Assembly (NCBI RefSeq): GCF_000019725.1 | Contig: NC_010517.1 | Coordinates: forward strand, 1 to 37,743 | From: Methylobacterium radiotolerans JCM 2831 | GTDB taxonomy: Bacteria > Pseudomonadota > Alphaproteobacteria > Rhizobiales > Beijerinckiaceae | DNA: 37,743 bases | Reading direction: 5' to 3' | Shown: positions 15,523-22,434 of the stretch, piece after piece | Numbering within the stretch: position 1 is the stretch's first letter | How the letters are laid out: the number at the start of each line of letters is the position of its first letter | Translations under genes and position numbers: made by a program | The notes under the pieces: model-generated | Told to the model about the DNA's origin: nothing | Database searches by the model: none | What the model saw: the letters and a program-made list of their open reading frames with translations, nothing else

Positions 15523-15762
15523 TCAGACGCCGCCCTCGATCTGCGCTCCGCCAAGCCAAGCGAGTGTGTCGTCCAGCGTGTCGAACCGGTGTGCCTCCTG
15601 CGTGAACGGGGCCGGCAGAGGTGGGGCGGCCTCCAACAGCTCCGCGTACCATCCCCGGACGTCGCCGCCTTTGGTGAGGCTGCGCACCACGCTGCCGACG
15701 ACGTCCCCGTCGAGGAGCAGGTCGTAGCTGCCGGCGGCCAAGCGCTGGAGGGTGTAGGGCAT
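15523..15762 (-). CDS. Small hypothetical protein, 79 aa
   Basis: The protein begins MPYTLQRLAAGSYDLLLDGDVVGSVVR and ends in a helix (TLDDTLAWLGGAQ). The strand-rich first half followed by a helix looks like a compact domain, and the residue pattern is protein-like, but I do not recognise the family. It starts 18 bp downstream (on the minus strand) of the tRNA 3' end, so it may be transcribed through from the tRNA promoter. Confidence 0.7.
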   Translation of the reverse strand: MPYTLQRLAAGSYDLLLDGDVVGSVVRSLTKGGDVRGWYAELLEAAPPLPAPFTQEAHRFDTLDDTLAWLGGAQIEGGV

Positions 15763-15779
15763 CGCAGTTCCGGCAGAGA

Positions 15780-15855
15780 TGGTGGGCCCGGCAGGACTCG
15801 AACCTGCAACCAGACCGTTATGAGCGGTCGGCTCTAACCGTTGAGCTACAGGCCC
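15780..15855 (-). tRNA. tRNA with CAU anticodon (Ile2 or elongator Met)
   Basis: A complete cloverleaf is visible on the minus strand. The acceptor stem is GGGCCTG paired with CGGGCCC, the D-arm GCTC/GAGC, the anticodon arm GACCG-CTCATAA-CGGTC, and the T-arm GCAGG-TTCGAGT-CCTGC. Discriminator A is at 15783 and an encoded CCA at 15780-15782. The anticodon is CAU. The 8-base D-loop resembles tRNA-Ile2 (lysidine-modified), but elongator Met cannot be excluded by eye. The acceptor stem lacks the initiator mismatch, so it is not fMet. Confidence 0.93.
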
Positions 15856-15923
15856 CTGGCCTCACATAGTCGGCAGGTCTCCTGGGTCACAACCTGCGCC
15901 CTTCAAGCCGAGCGACGACGCGA

Positions 15924-16196
15924 TCAGTGCTGCGGATCCGAGCCCAAGCTGGTGAAGATCGCCAGACCGTGCTCCGCAACGAGCGAGCGAAACGCTCGGA
16001 CGGCTTCCTGATCCGTGGCGAACTCCACGGACCACCGCGTGCAACCACCCCCGATGTGCACGATCTCCATCCTCCAGGGATCCTGCGAGTCGGCACGGCG
16101 GTAGATCTCCAGGTCGATCGTCTCGCCGTCGTGGCTCACGGGGCCGGACAGCGAGGAGTGCTCGAAGTCCTCGTCCTCGCTTGGCGGCACGCTCAT
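15924..16196 (-). CDS. Small hypothetical protein, 90 aa, coupled to the upstream 40-codon gene
   Basis: An acidic N-terminus (MSVPPSEDEDFEHSSL) is followed by a compact domain with alternating strands and helices (GETIDLEIYRRADS, RMEIVHIGGGCTRWSVEF, ATDQEAVRAFRSLVAEHG). It has the look of a small soluble alpha/beta protein. I do not recognise the family. Its ATG (16196) overlaps the stop of the 40-codon gene upstream in an ATGA arrangement, so translation of the two is coupled. Confidence 0.7.
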   Translation of the reverse strand: MSVPPSEDEDFEHSSLSGPVSHDGETIDLEIYRRADSQDPWRMEIVHIGGGCTRWSVEFATDQEAVRAFRSLVAEHGLAIFTSLGSDPQH

Positions 16197-16315
16197 CCCT
16201 CCTCGGCCGGCGCGTGTTCGACACCGTCGGTGTCTTCTCCCTCGACGGTGTAGTCCGTTGGCTCGAGTTCACGTGCCTGGCAGCCGCCGCTGAACATCTG
16301 TAGAGTTGATGTCAT
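16193..16315 (-). CDS. 40-aa small protein, translationally coupled leader gene
   Basis: This gene of 40 codons starts at ATG 16315 behind an almost perfect ribosome binding site (AAGGAGGTGT, about nine bases upstream). It encodes MTSTLQMFSGGCQARELEP followed by an acidic Thr/Asp/Glu-rich tail. Its TGA overlaps the ATG of the 90-aa gene (GGATGAGC). The strong start signal and coupling argue that it is real. I cannot assign a function; it could be a small acidic partner of the 90-aa product. Confidence 0.6.
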   Translation of the reverse strand: MTSTLQMFSGGCQARELEPTDYTVEGEDTDGVEHAPAEEG

Positions 16316-16539
16316 TGCCGTCACACCTCCTTGAGTCCTAATCAATCAACCGCTGAGCGATCGATGGATCATACATTCTACGTGCAGTATAAACTAAAGT
16401 GGATGGAAATGTTATCTACCTGTTTACTTCAGCAATCTAATTTCTAGATTGTTTCGCGGTTCAGCTTGATCTGACCTCAGTGACGATGTTTCTGAGTTGG
16501 CCGCAGAAGCGGCGTATAGAGTCAGAAAGATAGCAGATC

Positions 16540-17757
16540 ATGTCTTCGATCACCCTGTCGGCCGCGACGCGTCAGAACCTGCTCTCGCTGCAGGACACCG
16601 CCCAGCTGATGTCGACCACCCAGAACCGGCTCGCGACCGGCAAGACGGTCAACTCCGCCCTCGACAACCCGACCAACTTCTTCACCTCCCAGGCCCTCGA
16701 CGGTCGCTCGGCTAGCTTGAACTCGCTCCTCGACGGTGTCTCCAACGGCATCCAGTCGATCCAGGCCGCCAACCAGGGCATCACCTCGATCCAGAAGCTG
16801 GTCAGCCAGGCCAAGTCGATCGCCAGCCAAGCGCTCTCGACCCAGCTGACCACCACCGGCACTGCCGCCAACGCTTACAGCGCCAGCACCGCCTCCCAGA
16901 CGGTCCTGCTGACCATCAACGGCACCTCGGTCTCCGCCACGGTCGCCGCCTCCTCGAGCATCAGCTCCACCGTCGCGGCCCTGAACTCGGCCGTCGCCTC
17001 GGCGTCGACCTCGTCCAGCGGCTCCTTCGGCGCCGGCGCGATCTTCTCGGTCGACAGCACCGGCACCAAGATCGTCCTGAACGCCCAGGCCGACGTCGAA
17101 TTCCAGAACTCCGGCAGCCAGACGGCGCTGGGCTTCACCGCCTCGGGCACCACCGCCTCGACCTACGGCACCGCCGCCAGCACCGTCGTCTCCAGCGACC
17201 TGTCGATCTCGGGCGTGACCCAGCGCGCCTCGCTGGCGAGCCAGTACAACAACCTGCTCAACCAGATCACCCAGCTCGCCAGCGACGCCAGCTACAACGG
17301 CGTCAACCTCATTGCCGGCAAGGGCAATGACATGAACATCAAGTTCAACGACACCGGCAGCTCGAACCTCAACGTCGCCTCGGTCGACGCGACCTCGAAC
17401 GGCCTGGGCCTGTCGTCGATCACCAACTCGAACAGCACGTCGAGCCAGAACGGCCTCGGCAACTTCCTGTTGAACTCGGACGTCAACAAGACCCTGGCGA
17501 CCCTGACCAACGCCGGCAACTCGCTCAACTCCGCGGCGAGCGCCCTGGGCTCGAACCTGTCGGTGGTTCAGAACCGCCAGGACTTCTCCAAGCAGCTGAT
17601 CAACGTGCTGCAGACGGGCTCGGCCAACCTGACCAACGCCGACCTGAACCAGGAGGCGGCGAACTCGCAGGCGCTGTCGACCCGTCAGTCGATGGGCATC
17701 TCGGCTCTGTCGCTGGCCAACTCCGCCCAGCAGGGCGTCCTCCAGCTCCTGCGGTAA
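16540..17757 (+). CDS. fliC: Flagellin
   Basis: This is a 405-aa flagellar filament subunit. The conserved N-terminal D0/D1 region begins MSSITLSAATRQNLLSLQDT and includes RLATGKTVNSALDNP. The C-terminal D1/D0 region (QNRQDFSKQLINVLQTGSAN to LSLANSAQQGVLQLLR) is intact. The middle is a Ser/Thr/Ala-rich variable domain. No signal peptide is expected, since export is by the flagellar type III apparatus. It stands apart from other flagellar genes, consistent with one of several flagellin copies. The ribosome binding site is weak, and a strong hairpin follows the stop. Confidence 0.96.
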   Translation: MSSITLSAATRQNLLSLQDTAQLMSTTQNRLATGKTVNSALDNPTNFFTSQALDGRSASLNSLLDGVSNGIQSIQAANQGITSIQKLVSQAKSIASQALSTQLTTTGTAANAYSASTASQTVLLTINGTSVSATVAASSSISSTVAALNSAVASASTSSSGSFGAGAIFSVDSTGTKIVLNAQADVEFQNSGSQTALGFTASGTTASTYGTAASTVVSSDLSISGVTQRASLASQYNNLLNQITQLASDASYNGVNLIAGKGNDMNIKFNDTGSSNLNVASVDATSNGLGLSSITNSNSTSSQNGLGNFLLNSDVNKTLATLTNAGNSLNSAASALGSNLSVVQNRQDFSKQLINVLQTGSANLTNADLNQEAANSQALSTRQSMGISALSLANSAQQGVLQLLR

Positions 17758-17770
17758 GGCCCTCGAGATG

Positions 17771-17795
17771 ACGGCCGGGGCAGCGCTCCGGCCGT
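17771..17795 (+). terminator. Flagellin terminator hairpin
   Basis: ACGGCCGG (17771-17778) and CCGGCCGT (17788-17795) form a perfect 8-bp stem with a 9-base loop, 14 bp after the flagellin stop. The following bases are TCGCGTTT, so the T tract is interrupted. Confidence 0.7.
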
Positions 17796-17846
17796 TCGCG
17801 TTTGAGCGCGCATCAAGGACCTGCGCTGCTTGTAGACGAAAGTGTC

Positions 17847-18044
17847 ATGACCGATTGCCGAACGATCACGAGGCTTCGTCAGGAGCTGGCCTTACCCAGT
17901 CCGACCCGTTCGACGATCGCCAAGCGCAGGTTGAAAGAGCTTCGCGCCGCAATACTAGCTGATCCCAATCGAACAAAGTCTCTTATCGAGCAGTGTAAAG
18001 AGAACGCAGATTTTCTTGGGGTGATTTTGGGGCCCGAAGCGTGA
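17847..18044 (+). CDS. Small hypothetical protein, 65 aa
   Basis: The gene starts at ATG 17847 (MTDCRTITRLRQELALP). The product is mostly helical and basic (STIAKRRLKELRAAILADPNRT, then IEQCKENADFLG). It follows the flagellin terminator by about 50 bp. The ribosome binding site is poor and I recognise no family, so it may not be a gene. Confidence 0.4.
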   Translation: MTDCRTITRLRQELALPSPTRSTIAKRRLKELRAAILADPNRTKSLIEQCKENADFLGVILGPEA

Positions 18045-18401
18045 ATGACACCATGCTGGCAATGTCTGCTTCCTGACGGTCGAAGGCAGGGGTCATGACT
18101 GGGCTGTGTCGAAACCAGACTGCCTACTTCAGCTCGAAGGATCGGGGTCAGCGGTGATCCCGTCGCCTTCATTCGCGATTGCCGCTGCCAACAGTTCGCG
18201 ATTGCCGGGCGGGTGCTCCGGCACGCTGAACACATGCGCTAGCCCGCCGGCCCCACCTCTGCACACGGCATCTTTCAGCTCGTGATCTTCCTGATTATCC
18301 AAAACAAGAAAGACACAATATCCTTAGCAACATTGTAGCTTAAGTTGAATTTTGCCCGTATAAAATAGTCACAGCAATGCGATCGCGATTGGGGGGCAAA
18401 T
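18045..18401. other. Intergenic region, no gene seen
   Basis: The left part (18050-18240) contains fragments faintly like the dispersed repeat (AATGTCTGCTTCCTGACGG). The right part (18290-18390) is AT-rich and includes TTGAAT and TATAAAAT blocks that could be a promoter for the next gene, although their spacing is not ideal. Confidence 0.35.
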
Positions 18402-18959
18402 GTGACCGACGACCTGAAATTCTCATCCAGAACCTACACTGGAGCACTGAAGACTCAAAAGTCTATTCCTGAGCAATCTGAGGATCGATGCGTCAGCTTT
18501 CTATTCGATGAATGCTCGGAGCAGCGCATACTCAATGACGCCAATGAGGCTTTTCATATCTGCCGGCGGCTAAAAACGGCGCAGCCGCGCGAAAATCTGC
18601 TCGAATATGCCCGCGAGCTGGAAGCCCAAGGCAAGCGAGATATAGCCCCTCTTACTCTCGATAGCCCTCTCAGGATCCTCCGAGGTAGGCCACACGCTGT
18701 CCGAGATGGTTCGCTTCCCGGCGATCGGCAACGCAGGGGGCATGACGGACCCGAAACCGGAACGGCTGGACAGGGCGAAATCATAGGCTGCGTGGGAGCT
18801 AGAGAGCCGCGCCACTTTGCGGCGTGCGCAACATCCGGCTTGTGCTGCACGTCACCTCAATCTTTAGAAGATCGCCTACAATCTTATTCAGTTCGGCGGG
18901 CCGGCGTAAATTCGGATCTGCTAAATGCTAGCGTACAGGCAGAAGGTGTAGGACAGTGA
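18402..18959 (+). CDS. Hypothetical gene, C-terminal half probably altered by repeat DNA
   Basis: The frame opens at GTG 18402 behind GGGGGGC. About 85 residues look protein-like: MTDDLKFSSRTYTGALKTQ, then CVSFLFDECSEQRILNDANEAFHICRRL, then LLEYARELEAQGKRDIAPL. After about position 18670 the translation loses protein character and runs through repeat-like DNA (GTTCGCTTCCCGGCGATCGG), which suggests that the original C-terminus was lost. I do not recognise the intact part. The remaining open frame to 18959 is probably accidental. Confidence 0.4.
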   Translation: MTDDLKFSSRTYTGALKTQKSIPEQSEDRCVSFLFDECSEQRILNDANEAFHICRRLKTAQPRENLLEYARELEAQGKRDIAPLTLDSPLRILRGRPHAVRDGSLPGDRQRRGHDGPETGTAGQGEIIGCVGAREPRHFAACATSGLCCTSPQSLEDRLQSYSVRRAGVNSDLLNASVQAEGVGQ

Positions 18960-19357
18960 AGACGTTGCTCGCAGCCGCCATACTCCTTGGATCGACGGTC
19001 GGCGCGTTGGCGGTCGAGTCGTACGAGGACTATCGTGACTATTTCGACGCGAAGCCCGTGACAGTGAAGCGCGCGCCGAGCAGCGTTTCCAGGAAGACGG
19101 CCCCCGTCGACATCGCTCATGATCTGAGCGCCGTGCGACGCCCCGCCGATGGCAGCCGCAATGGGATGTATAGCTACGACACTGGCTCCAAGCTGATCGC
19201 TGATGTGAGGCCTCGCAACTGGGACGGCGGGTATGCTCCCGTGCAGCCGAACAGTTGGTCGCCGGACGGCTTCTGGAGCCCGATGGTACAGTCACACGAG
19301 GGTCGCGAGCCGCAGCCGTCATACCTGCTTCGGGGACGGCGCGACCGTGCCTGGTGA
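18956..19357 (+). CDS. Exported hypothetical protein
   Basis: This 133-aa product starts at GTG 18956 with a clear Sec signal peptide (MKTLLAAAILLGSTVGALA, cleavage after about residue 19). The mature part is polar, with many Tyr, Trp and Pro residues (YEDYRDYFDAKPV, then PNSWSPDGFWSPM), a composition typical of small periplasmic proteins of Methylobacterium. Its last 13 codons overlap the 3' end of the resolvase on the opposite strand, so the natural C-terminus may have been replaced by the insertion. Function unknown. Confidence 0.7.
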   Translation: MKTLLAAAILLGSTVGALAVESYEDYRDYFDAKPVTVKRAPSSVSRKTAPVDIAHDLSAVRRPADGSRNGMYSYDTGSKLIADVRPRNWDGGYAPVQPNSWSPDGFWSPMVQSHEGREPQPSYLLRGRRDRAW

Positions 19358-19909
19358 TACCGCGCCCTTGAGGGCGCGATAGACGCTGCGTCGTGAGATC
19401 TGGAGGGCGCGGGCGATCGCGGTCGGCCCCTCCCCTGCCGCGTGGCGGCGGCGGATCTCCTCCTCGGGCATGGAGCGGGGCCGGCCCTTGCCGGCGTAGA
19501 CGCCGGCGGCTTTGGCCGCCTCGATGCCGGCGCGCTGGCGCTCCAGGATGAACTTGCGCTCCATCTCGGCGACCATGCCGAGCACGGTCACGACGATCCG
19601 GCCGACATCGCCGCCCGTGGTCAGCTCCGGATCGAGGATCCGGAGAGCTGCGCCCTTCTGATCGAGCTCGTGCACGAGGTTGAGCACGTCGCGGGTCGAG
19701 CGACCGAGCCGATCGAGGCGGACCACCACCAGCTCGTCGCCGTCCCGGAGGAACTGCATGACGGTGGCGAGCTCCGGCCGGTCGTCGGCCGACTTGCCCG
19801 ACATCTTCTCCGATCTGATCACCTGGCAGCCGGCGGCCTTGAGCTTGGTGAGCTGGATGGCGAGGTCCTGATCGGTCGAGGAGACTCGGGCGTAGCCGAA
19901 ACGGGCCAT
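19319..19909 (-). CDS. Serine recombinase/resolvase, second copy
   Basis: This is a 196-aa Tn3-type resolvase or invertase. GYARVSSTDQD carries nucleophile Ser10. The LDRLGRSTRDVLNLVHEL motif and the E helix (VTVLGMVAEMERKFILERQRAGIEAAK) are present. The C-terminus has GKGRPRSMPEEEIRRRHAAGE and a helix-turn-helix (GPTAIARALQISRRSVYRAL). ATG 19909 (MARFGYARV) is the family start; the extension to 20020 reads through the presumed res region. It is clearly a different subfamily from the resolvase at 9.3 kb. It may serve multimer resolution for the neighbouring partition and toxin-antitoxin genes. Confidence 0.93.
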   Translation of the reverse strand: MARFGYARVSSTDQDLAIQLTKLKAAGCQVIRSEKMSGKSADDRPELATVMQFLRDGDELVVVRLDRLGRSTRDVLNLVHELDQKGAALRILDPELTTGGDVGRIVVTVLGMVAEMERKFILERQRAGIEAAKAAGVYAGKGRPRSMPEEEIRRRHAAGEGPTAIARALQISRRSVYRALKGAVSPGTVAPSPKQV

Positions 19910-19914
19910 CGAGG

Positions 19915-20040
19915 GCTCTATTCTGTGCCAGAAGGGTGGCTTGGACGCGGCTTGCGCGGCATAAATCAAAAACGACCGTTTTGCCACTCGGCGGAAGTGT
20001 GCCACCGCGTCGAGGCGCAACGGTATACCATTTTTATACG
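19915..20040. promoter_or_regulatory. Putative res region of the second resolvase
   Basis: The region upstream of the resolvase carries repeated TGCCA/TGGC-type half-sites (CTGTGCCAGAAGGGTGGC, then TTTTGCCACTC, then GTGTGCCACC) and an AT-rich dyad, GGTATACC followed by TTTTTATACG. This is the expected place for a res site, but the exact subsites cannot be fixed by eye. Confidence 0.4.
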
Positions 20041-20250
20041 CAAGCCTGCTGATAGCCCCTTTGACTTGTGTGGCTTCCGATACGCGAAGGGCATCAGAAG
20101 CTAGGACAATGGCTGCGTGTCCTCACCAGTAATCTGGCAGAACAGATGCAGGCAAAAATTGGTCTTAGATTTGCTTTCTGACTCAGAATACCTATAGCCT
20201 CACCTCGTTTGATCGATAATATCAGTGACTGTTCTGGTCTGACGTAGTGC

Positions 20251-20565
20251 TCAGCGAGCGGCCCTCCGGGCCCGCCGTCGTTCCACTGCGGCTACAGCTT
20301 CAGCGCCGTTCGCATCCATCCACGCATCAATGGCTTGGCGCAGCAATTCCTGGATCTGGATCCCCTCGTCGAGGGCTGCTTGCTTGATTTCCTCGTGCCT
20401 AAGCGGCTCGACGTAGTAGCCAAGGAAACGCTTGCCCTCCCGAGAGGTCTTCGCCGGCGTAAGCTCATGACCCGGCGTTGGAAGCGGGGCGGTCTTTGGC
20501 TTCTCTGGAGCCTTCAGTGACTCCGCGACCTGGGCGGCCAGGGACAGTGGGTTAGGCTTAGCCAT
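20251..20565 (-). CDS. Ribbon-helix-helix partition partner of ParA
   Basis: This 104-aa protein has a Pro/Lys-rich flexible N-terminus and a C-terminal ribbon-helix-helix domain: KRFLGYYVEPLRHEEIKQAA forms strand plus helix, and GIQIQELLRQAIDAWMD the second helix. The layout is that of ParG/Omega-like centromere-binding partners of ParA. The ParA stop and this ATG overlap as TGATG, so the pair is translationally coupled. It is most likely the DNA-binding adaptor of a type Ib-like partition system and autoregulator; its centromere is not identified. A basic tail (ERRRARRAAR) closes the protein. Confidence 0.8.
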   Translation of the reverse strand: MAKPNPLSLAAQVAESLKAPEKPKTAPLPTPGHELTPAKTSREGKRFLGYYVEPLRHEEIKQAALDEGIQIQELLRQAIDAWMDANGAEAVAAVERRRARRAAR

Positions 20566-21230
20566 CACACAGACACACTCTCAACTTTGCGTGCTCGTGT
20601 CTTAGCACGCAAGCCAACCTGTTTGGAAATGTGTTTCCACACAGCTCTTACATCCACGGCGCCCTTCCCCTCTGGCTCGACCTCGATGGCCGTCTGGCCG
20701 GCATCCGCCGAGCGAGGGAACACCTTCAGATCGTGAATTACGTCCTTGAGAATTGGCATGCCGATCTGGTTCAGCTCGCGCCGGATCCGGGCAGCTTCGC
20801 GGTCGCTCCGGTTACCGACTCTGTTTAGGATCACACTTGTTGGCTTGTTTGCCTGTGTGGCAGCACGCACTGTGCGGGTGACGGCCTTTAGGTCGAAGAG
20901 GGCAACCCCGGTCGGGATGGCCACCGCATCCGCGACATCTAGGGCGGCATCAACCTCGTCTGTCGCGTTCGGTGGGGTGTCGATCAGCATCAGGTCTAGG
21001 CCGAGCCCGCGACCAGCATCAACGATCTGAGCCACGGCGCGGGGCTTGGCGTCCGATACAAACGGCTGTTCCGCGTCACGACGGTCAGACCATTCGGACA
21101 GGCTCGACTGTGGGTCGAGATCGATGATGCCGACCTTGTGCCCATCCTCGATCGCGGCCGCGGCGAGATTGATCGTCAGGGTCGACTTCCCAACACCGCC
21201 TTTCCAGGCGAGTAGCGCTACCACCTTCAT
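20565..21230 (-). CDS. parA: ParA-family partition ATPase
   Basis: This 221-aa deviant Walker ATPase moves plasmid copies over the nucleoid. The Walker A motif is KGGVGKST (residues 10-17), with the signature Lys in the second position of the motif. The switch I region ([13 protein letters not shown]) and switch II region ([13 protein letters not shown]) are intact. ATG 21230 ([12 protein letters not shown]) is chosen because the P-loop normally starts near residue 10; the upstream extension to 21278 is not conserved in type. It lacks an N-terminal helix-turn-helix, as in type Ib ParA proteins that use a small RHH partner, which is exactly what follows it. A divergent regulatory region separates it from higBA. 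Confidence 0.94.
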   Translation of the reverse strand: MKVVALLAWKGGVGKSTLTINLAAAAIEDGHKVGIIDLDPQSSLSEWSDRRDAEQPFVSDAKPRAVAQIVDAGRGLGLDLMLIDTPPNATDEVDAALDVADAVAIPTGVALFDLKAVTRTVRAATQANKPTSVILNRVGNRSDREAARIRRELNQIGMPILKDVIHDLKVFPRSADAGQTAIEVEPEGKGAVDVRAVWKHISKQVGLRAKTRARKVESVSV

Positions 21231-21480
21231 CGGTGTGCCTCCACACAGGCAATCCGGGATGGATGCCAACAGATGCACAGCTACACATCTAAATTTGCCT
21301 GAACGTCAACAGGTGTCTTTTCACCCAGATAAACTTGTGTGGAAGTGTGGGGGGTGGGCCGGCAGGGTTGGTCGCTCGTCGCTCGGGGGTGCGAAGGCAA
21401 CGTGTGCGCTCCCTCGTGCGAGGACCGTTGCGTTTCATCGCCCAGTTTGATACGTGCTACGTATAATGTAGCAATCAACG
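21231..21480. promoter_or_regulatory. Divergent control region between parA and higB
   Basis: This 250-bp region has several CCACACA-type elements (CTCCACACAGG near 21239, ACTTGTGTGGAAGTGTGG near 21331) and an imperfect dyad AGATG...CATCT at 21271-21290. A matching TTTCCACACAG also lies inside parA near 20634. They may be binding sites of the ribbon-helix-helix protein. Confidence 0.4.
21456..21472 (+). promoter_or_regulatory. higBA promoter with operator dyad over the -10 box
   Basis: A perfect TATAAT (21462-21467) lies inside the dyad GCTAC-N7-GTAGC (21456-21472). A start about seven bases on would leave a leader of roughly seven bases before the higB ATG at 21481, with no ribosome binding site. 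HigA typically represses its own operon at such dyads. Confidence 0.6.
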
Positions 21481-21768
21481 ATGATTCAGAGTTTCGCGGA
21501 CAAGGATACGGAGGCGCTCCACCTCCACGATACCTGTCACCGGCAGTGGCGTGCCTTTAAGTCCGTCGCCGTGCGCAAGCTCGATATGATTGATGCCGCA
21601 GTCGCGTTGGGCGACCTGCGATCTCCGCCTGGCAATCAGCTCGAGAAGCTGAGCGGGGATCGCGACGGACAGTGGAGCATCCGCATCAACGACCAGTGGC
21701 GCATCTGCTTCAGGTGGGGCGACATCGGACCGGAGAACGTCGAGATCGTGGACTATCACAGAGGATAA
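21481..21768 (+). CDS. higB: HigB-type toxin (RelE superfamily)
   Basis: This is a 95-aa toxin of the plasmid-maintenance-killer (HigB) family, which cleaves mRNA on the ribosome. The family pattern is complete: IQSFADKDTEAL at the start, RKLDMIDAAVALGDLRSPPGNQLEKL in the middle, and GQWSIRINDQWRICFRW with the basic catalytic residues, ending VEIVDYH. Toxin-first order with HigA just downstream (4 bp gap) is the signature of higBA. It lies directly beside the partition genes, consistent with plasmid or island stabilisation. It may be translated from a nearly leaderless message. Confidence 0.95.
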   Translation: MIQSFADKDTEALHLHDTCHRQWRAFKSVAVRKLDMIDAAVALGDLRSPPGNQLEKLSGDRDGQWSIRINDQWRICFRWGDIGPENVEIVDYHRG

Positions 21769-21772
21769 TTCC

Positions 21773-22057
21773 ATGCCCCGTCTGCGAACGCACCCTGGCG
21801 AGGTTCTACGCGAGGAGTTCATGGCGCCGCTCGGCCTCAGCGCCAACCGCCTCGCAGCTGAGATCGATGTGCCTGCTAACAGGCTAAGCGAGATCATCCG
21901 CGAGCGTCGCGGTGTGACCGCAGATACCGCACTTCGGCTCAGCATTCGGTTTGGGACGACGCCTCAGTTCTGGCTCAACCTTCAGACCGCCCACGACCTC
22001 TCGCATGCAGAGGCCGAGACGGATCTCTCAAAGGTGCGGCACTACGAGCCGGTGTGA
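21773..22057 (+). CDS. higA: HigA-type antitoxin (XRE family)
   Basis: This is a 94-aa antitoxin with the HigA-specific start THPGEVLREEFMAPLGLSANRLA. A helix-turn-helix follows (AAEIDVPANRLSEIIRERRGVTADTALRLSIRFG), then the family ending TTPQFWLNLQTAHDLSHAE. It binds and inhibits HigB and represses the operon, probably at the dyad over the TATAAT box. The spacing of 4 bp from higB implies coupled expression. The length and motifs are normal. Confidence 0.96.
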   Translation: MPRLRTHPGEVLREEFMAPLGLSANRLAAEIDVPANRLSEIIRERRGVTADTALRLSIRFGTTPQFWLNLQTAHDLSHAEAETDLSKVRHYEPV

Positions 22058-22228
22058 GCGATCCGGCTGGCTTGGCGCGCCATAGCGTTCAGCGATCCGG
22101 ACGAAACCCCAACGTTGACTTAGCCGTGCCCGCCAGCCGACATGCGATGTCCGGCTACGCAGCGCCTCGCGCGAGTCGCCGGCACCATCAGGAGATCACG
22201 CCGCCGCAAGTCGACCCCTGAAAAGCCA

Positions 22229-22260
22229 ACGGCCCCCCAGTCGCCAAACTGGAGGGCCGT
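22229..22260 (+). terminator. Strong hairpin 1 in the leader of the replication-like gene
   Basis: ACGGCCC (22229-22235) pairs with GGGCCGT (22254-22260) and, after one mismatch, CCAG pairs with CTGG; the loop is 8 bases. No T run follows on the plus strand. It could end higBA transcription or act as an RNA element for the downstream gene. Confidence 0.6.
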
Positions 22261-22272
22261 CGAAAACGTGGT

Positions 22273-22389
22273 GGCCTATGAGGCCGGTGTGACTACCCCT
22301 CACAAGCCATGAGACGCCCCCGGGCGTCAAGCGAAAGCGCCAACTTTCGCGACGGTTAGGCTTTGCCTGTGGACCGGACGCCCTAACCG
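22273..22389 (+). promoter_or_regulatory. Array of RNA hairpins upstream of the replication-like gene
   Basis: Five further inverted repeats lie head to tail: GGCC-N5-GGCC (22273-22285), TGTG-N9-CACA (22288-22304), GACGCCC-CC-GGGCGTC (22313-22328), GCGAAAG-N6-CTTTCGC (22331-22350), and CGGTTAGG (22353-22360) with CCTAACCG (22382-22389) around a 21-base loop. Such structured leaders are typical of antisense-RNA-controlled plasmid replication genes. The gene starts 46 bp after the last stem. Confidence 0.6.
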
Positions 22390-22434
22390 GCGGCCCGGAA
22401 CGACCTGTCGTGGCCCGACGAGGGCCGAAAAGGG

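Noticed and set aside
15780..15855. tRNA gene as an attachment site for an integrated island
   Set aside because: No tyrosine integrase lies next to it, and I see no second copy of its 3' end in the window.
19442..20104. A 220-codon plus-strand frame opposite the second resolvase
   Set aside because: Shadow of the resolvase, without protein-like patterns.
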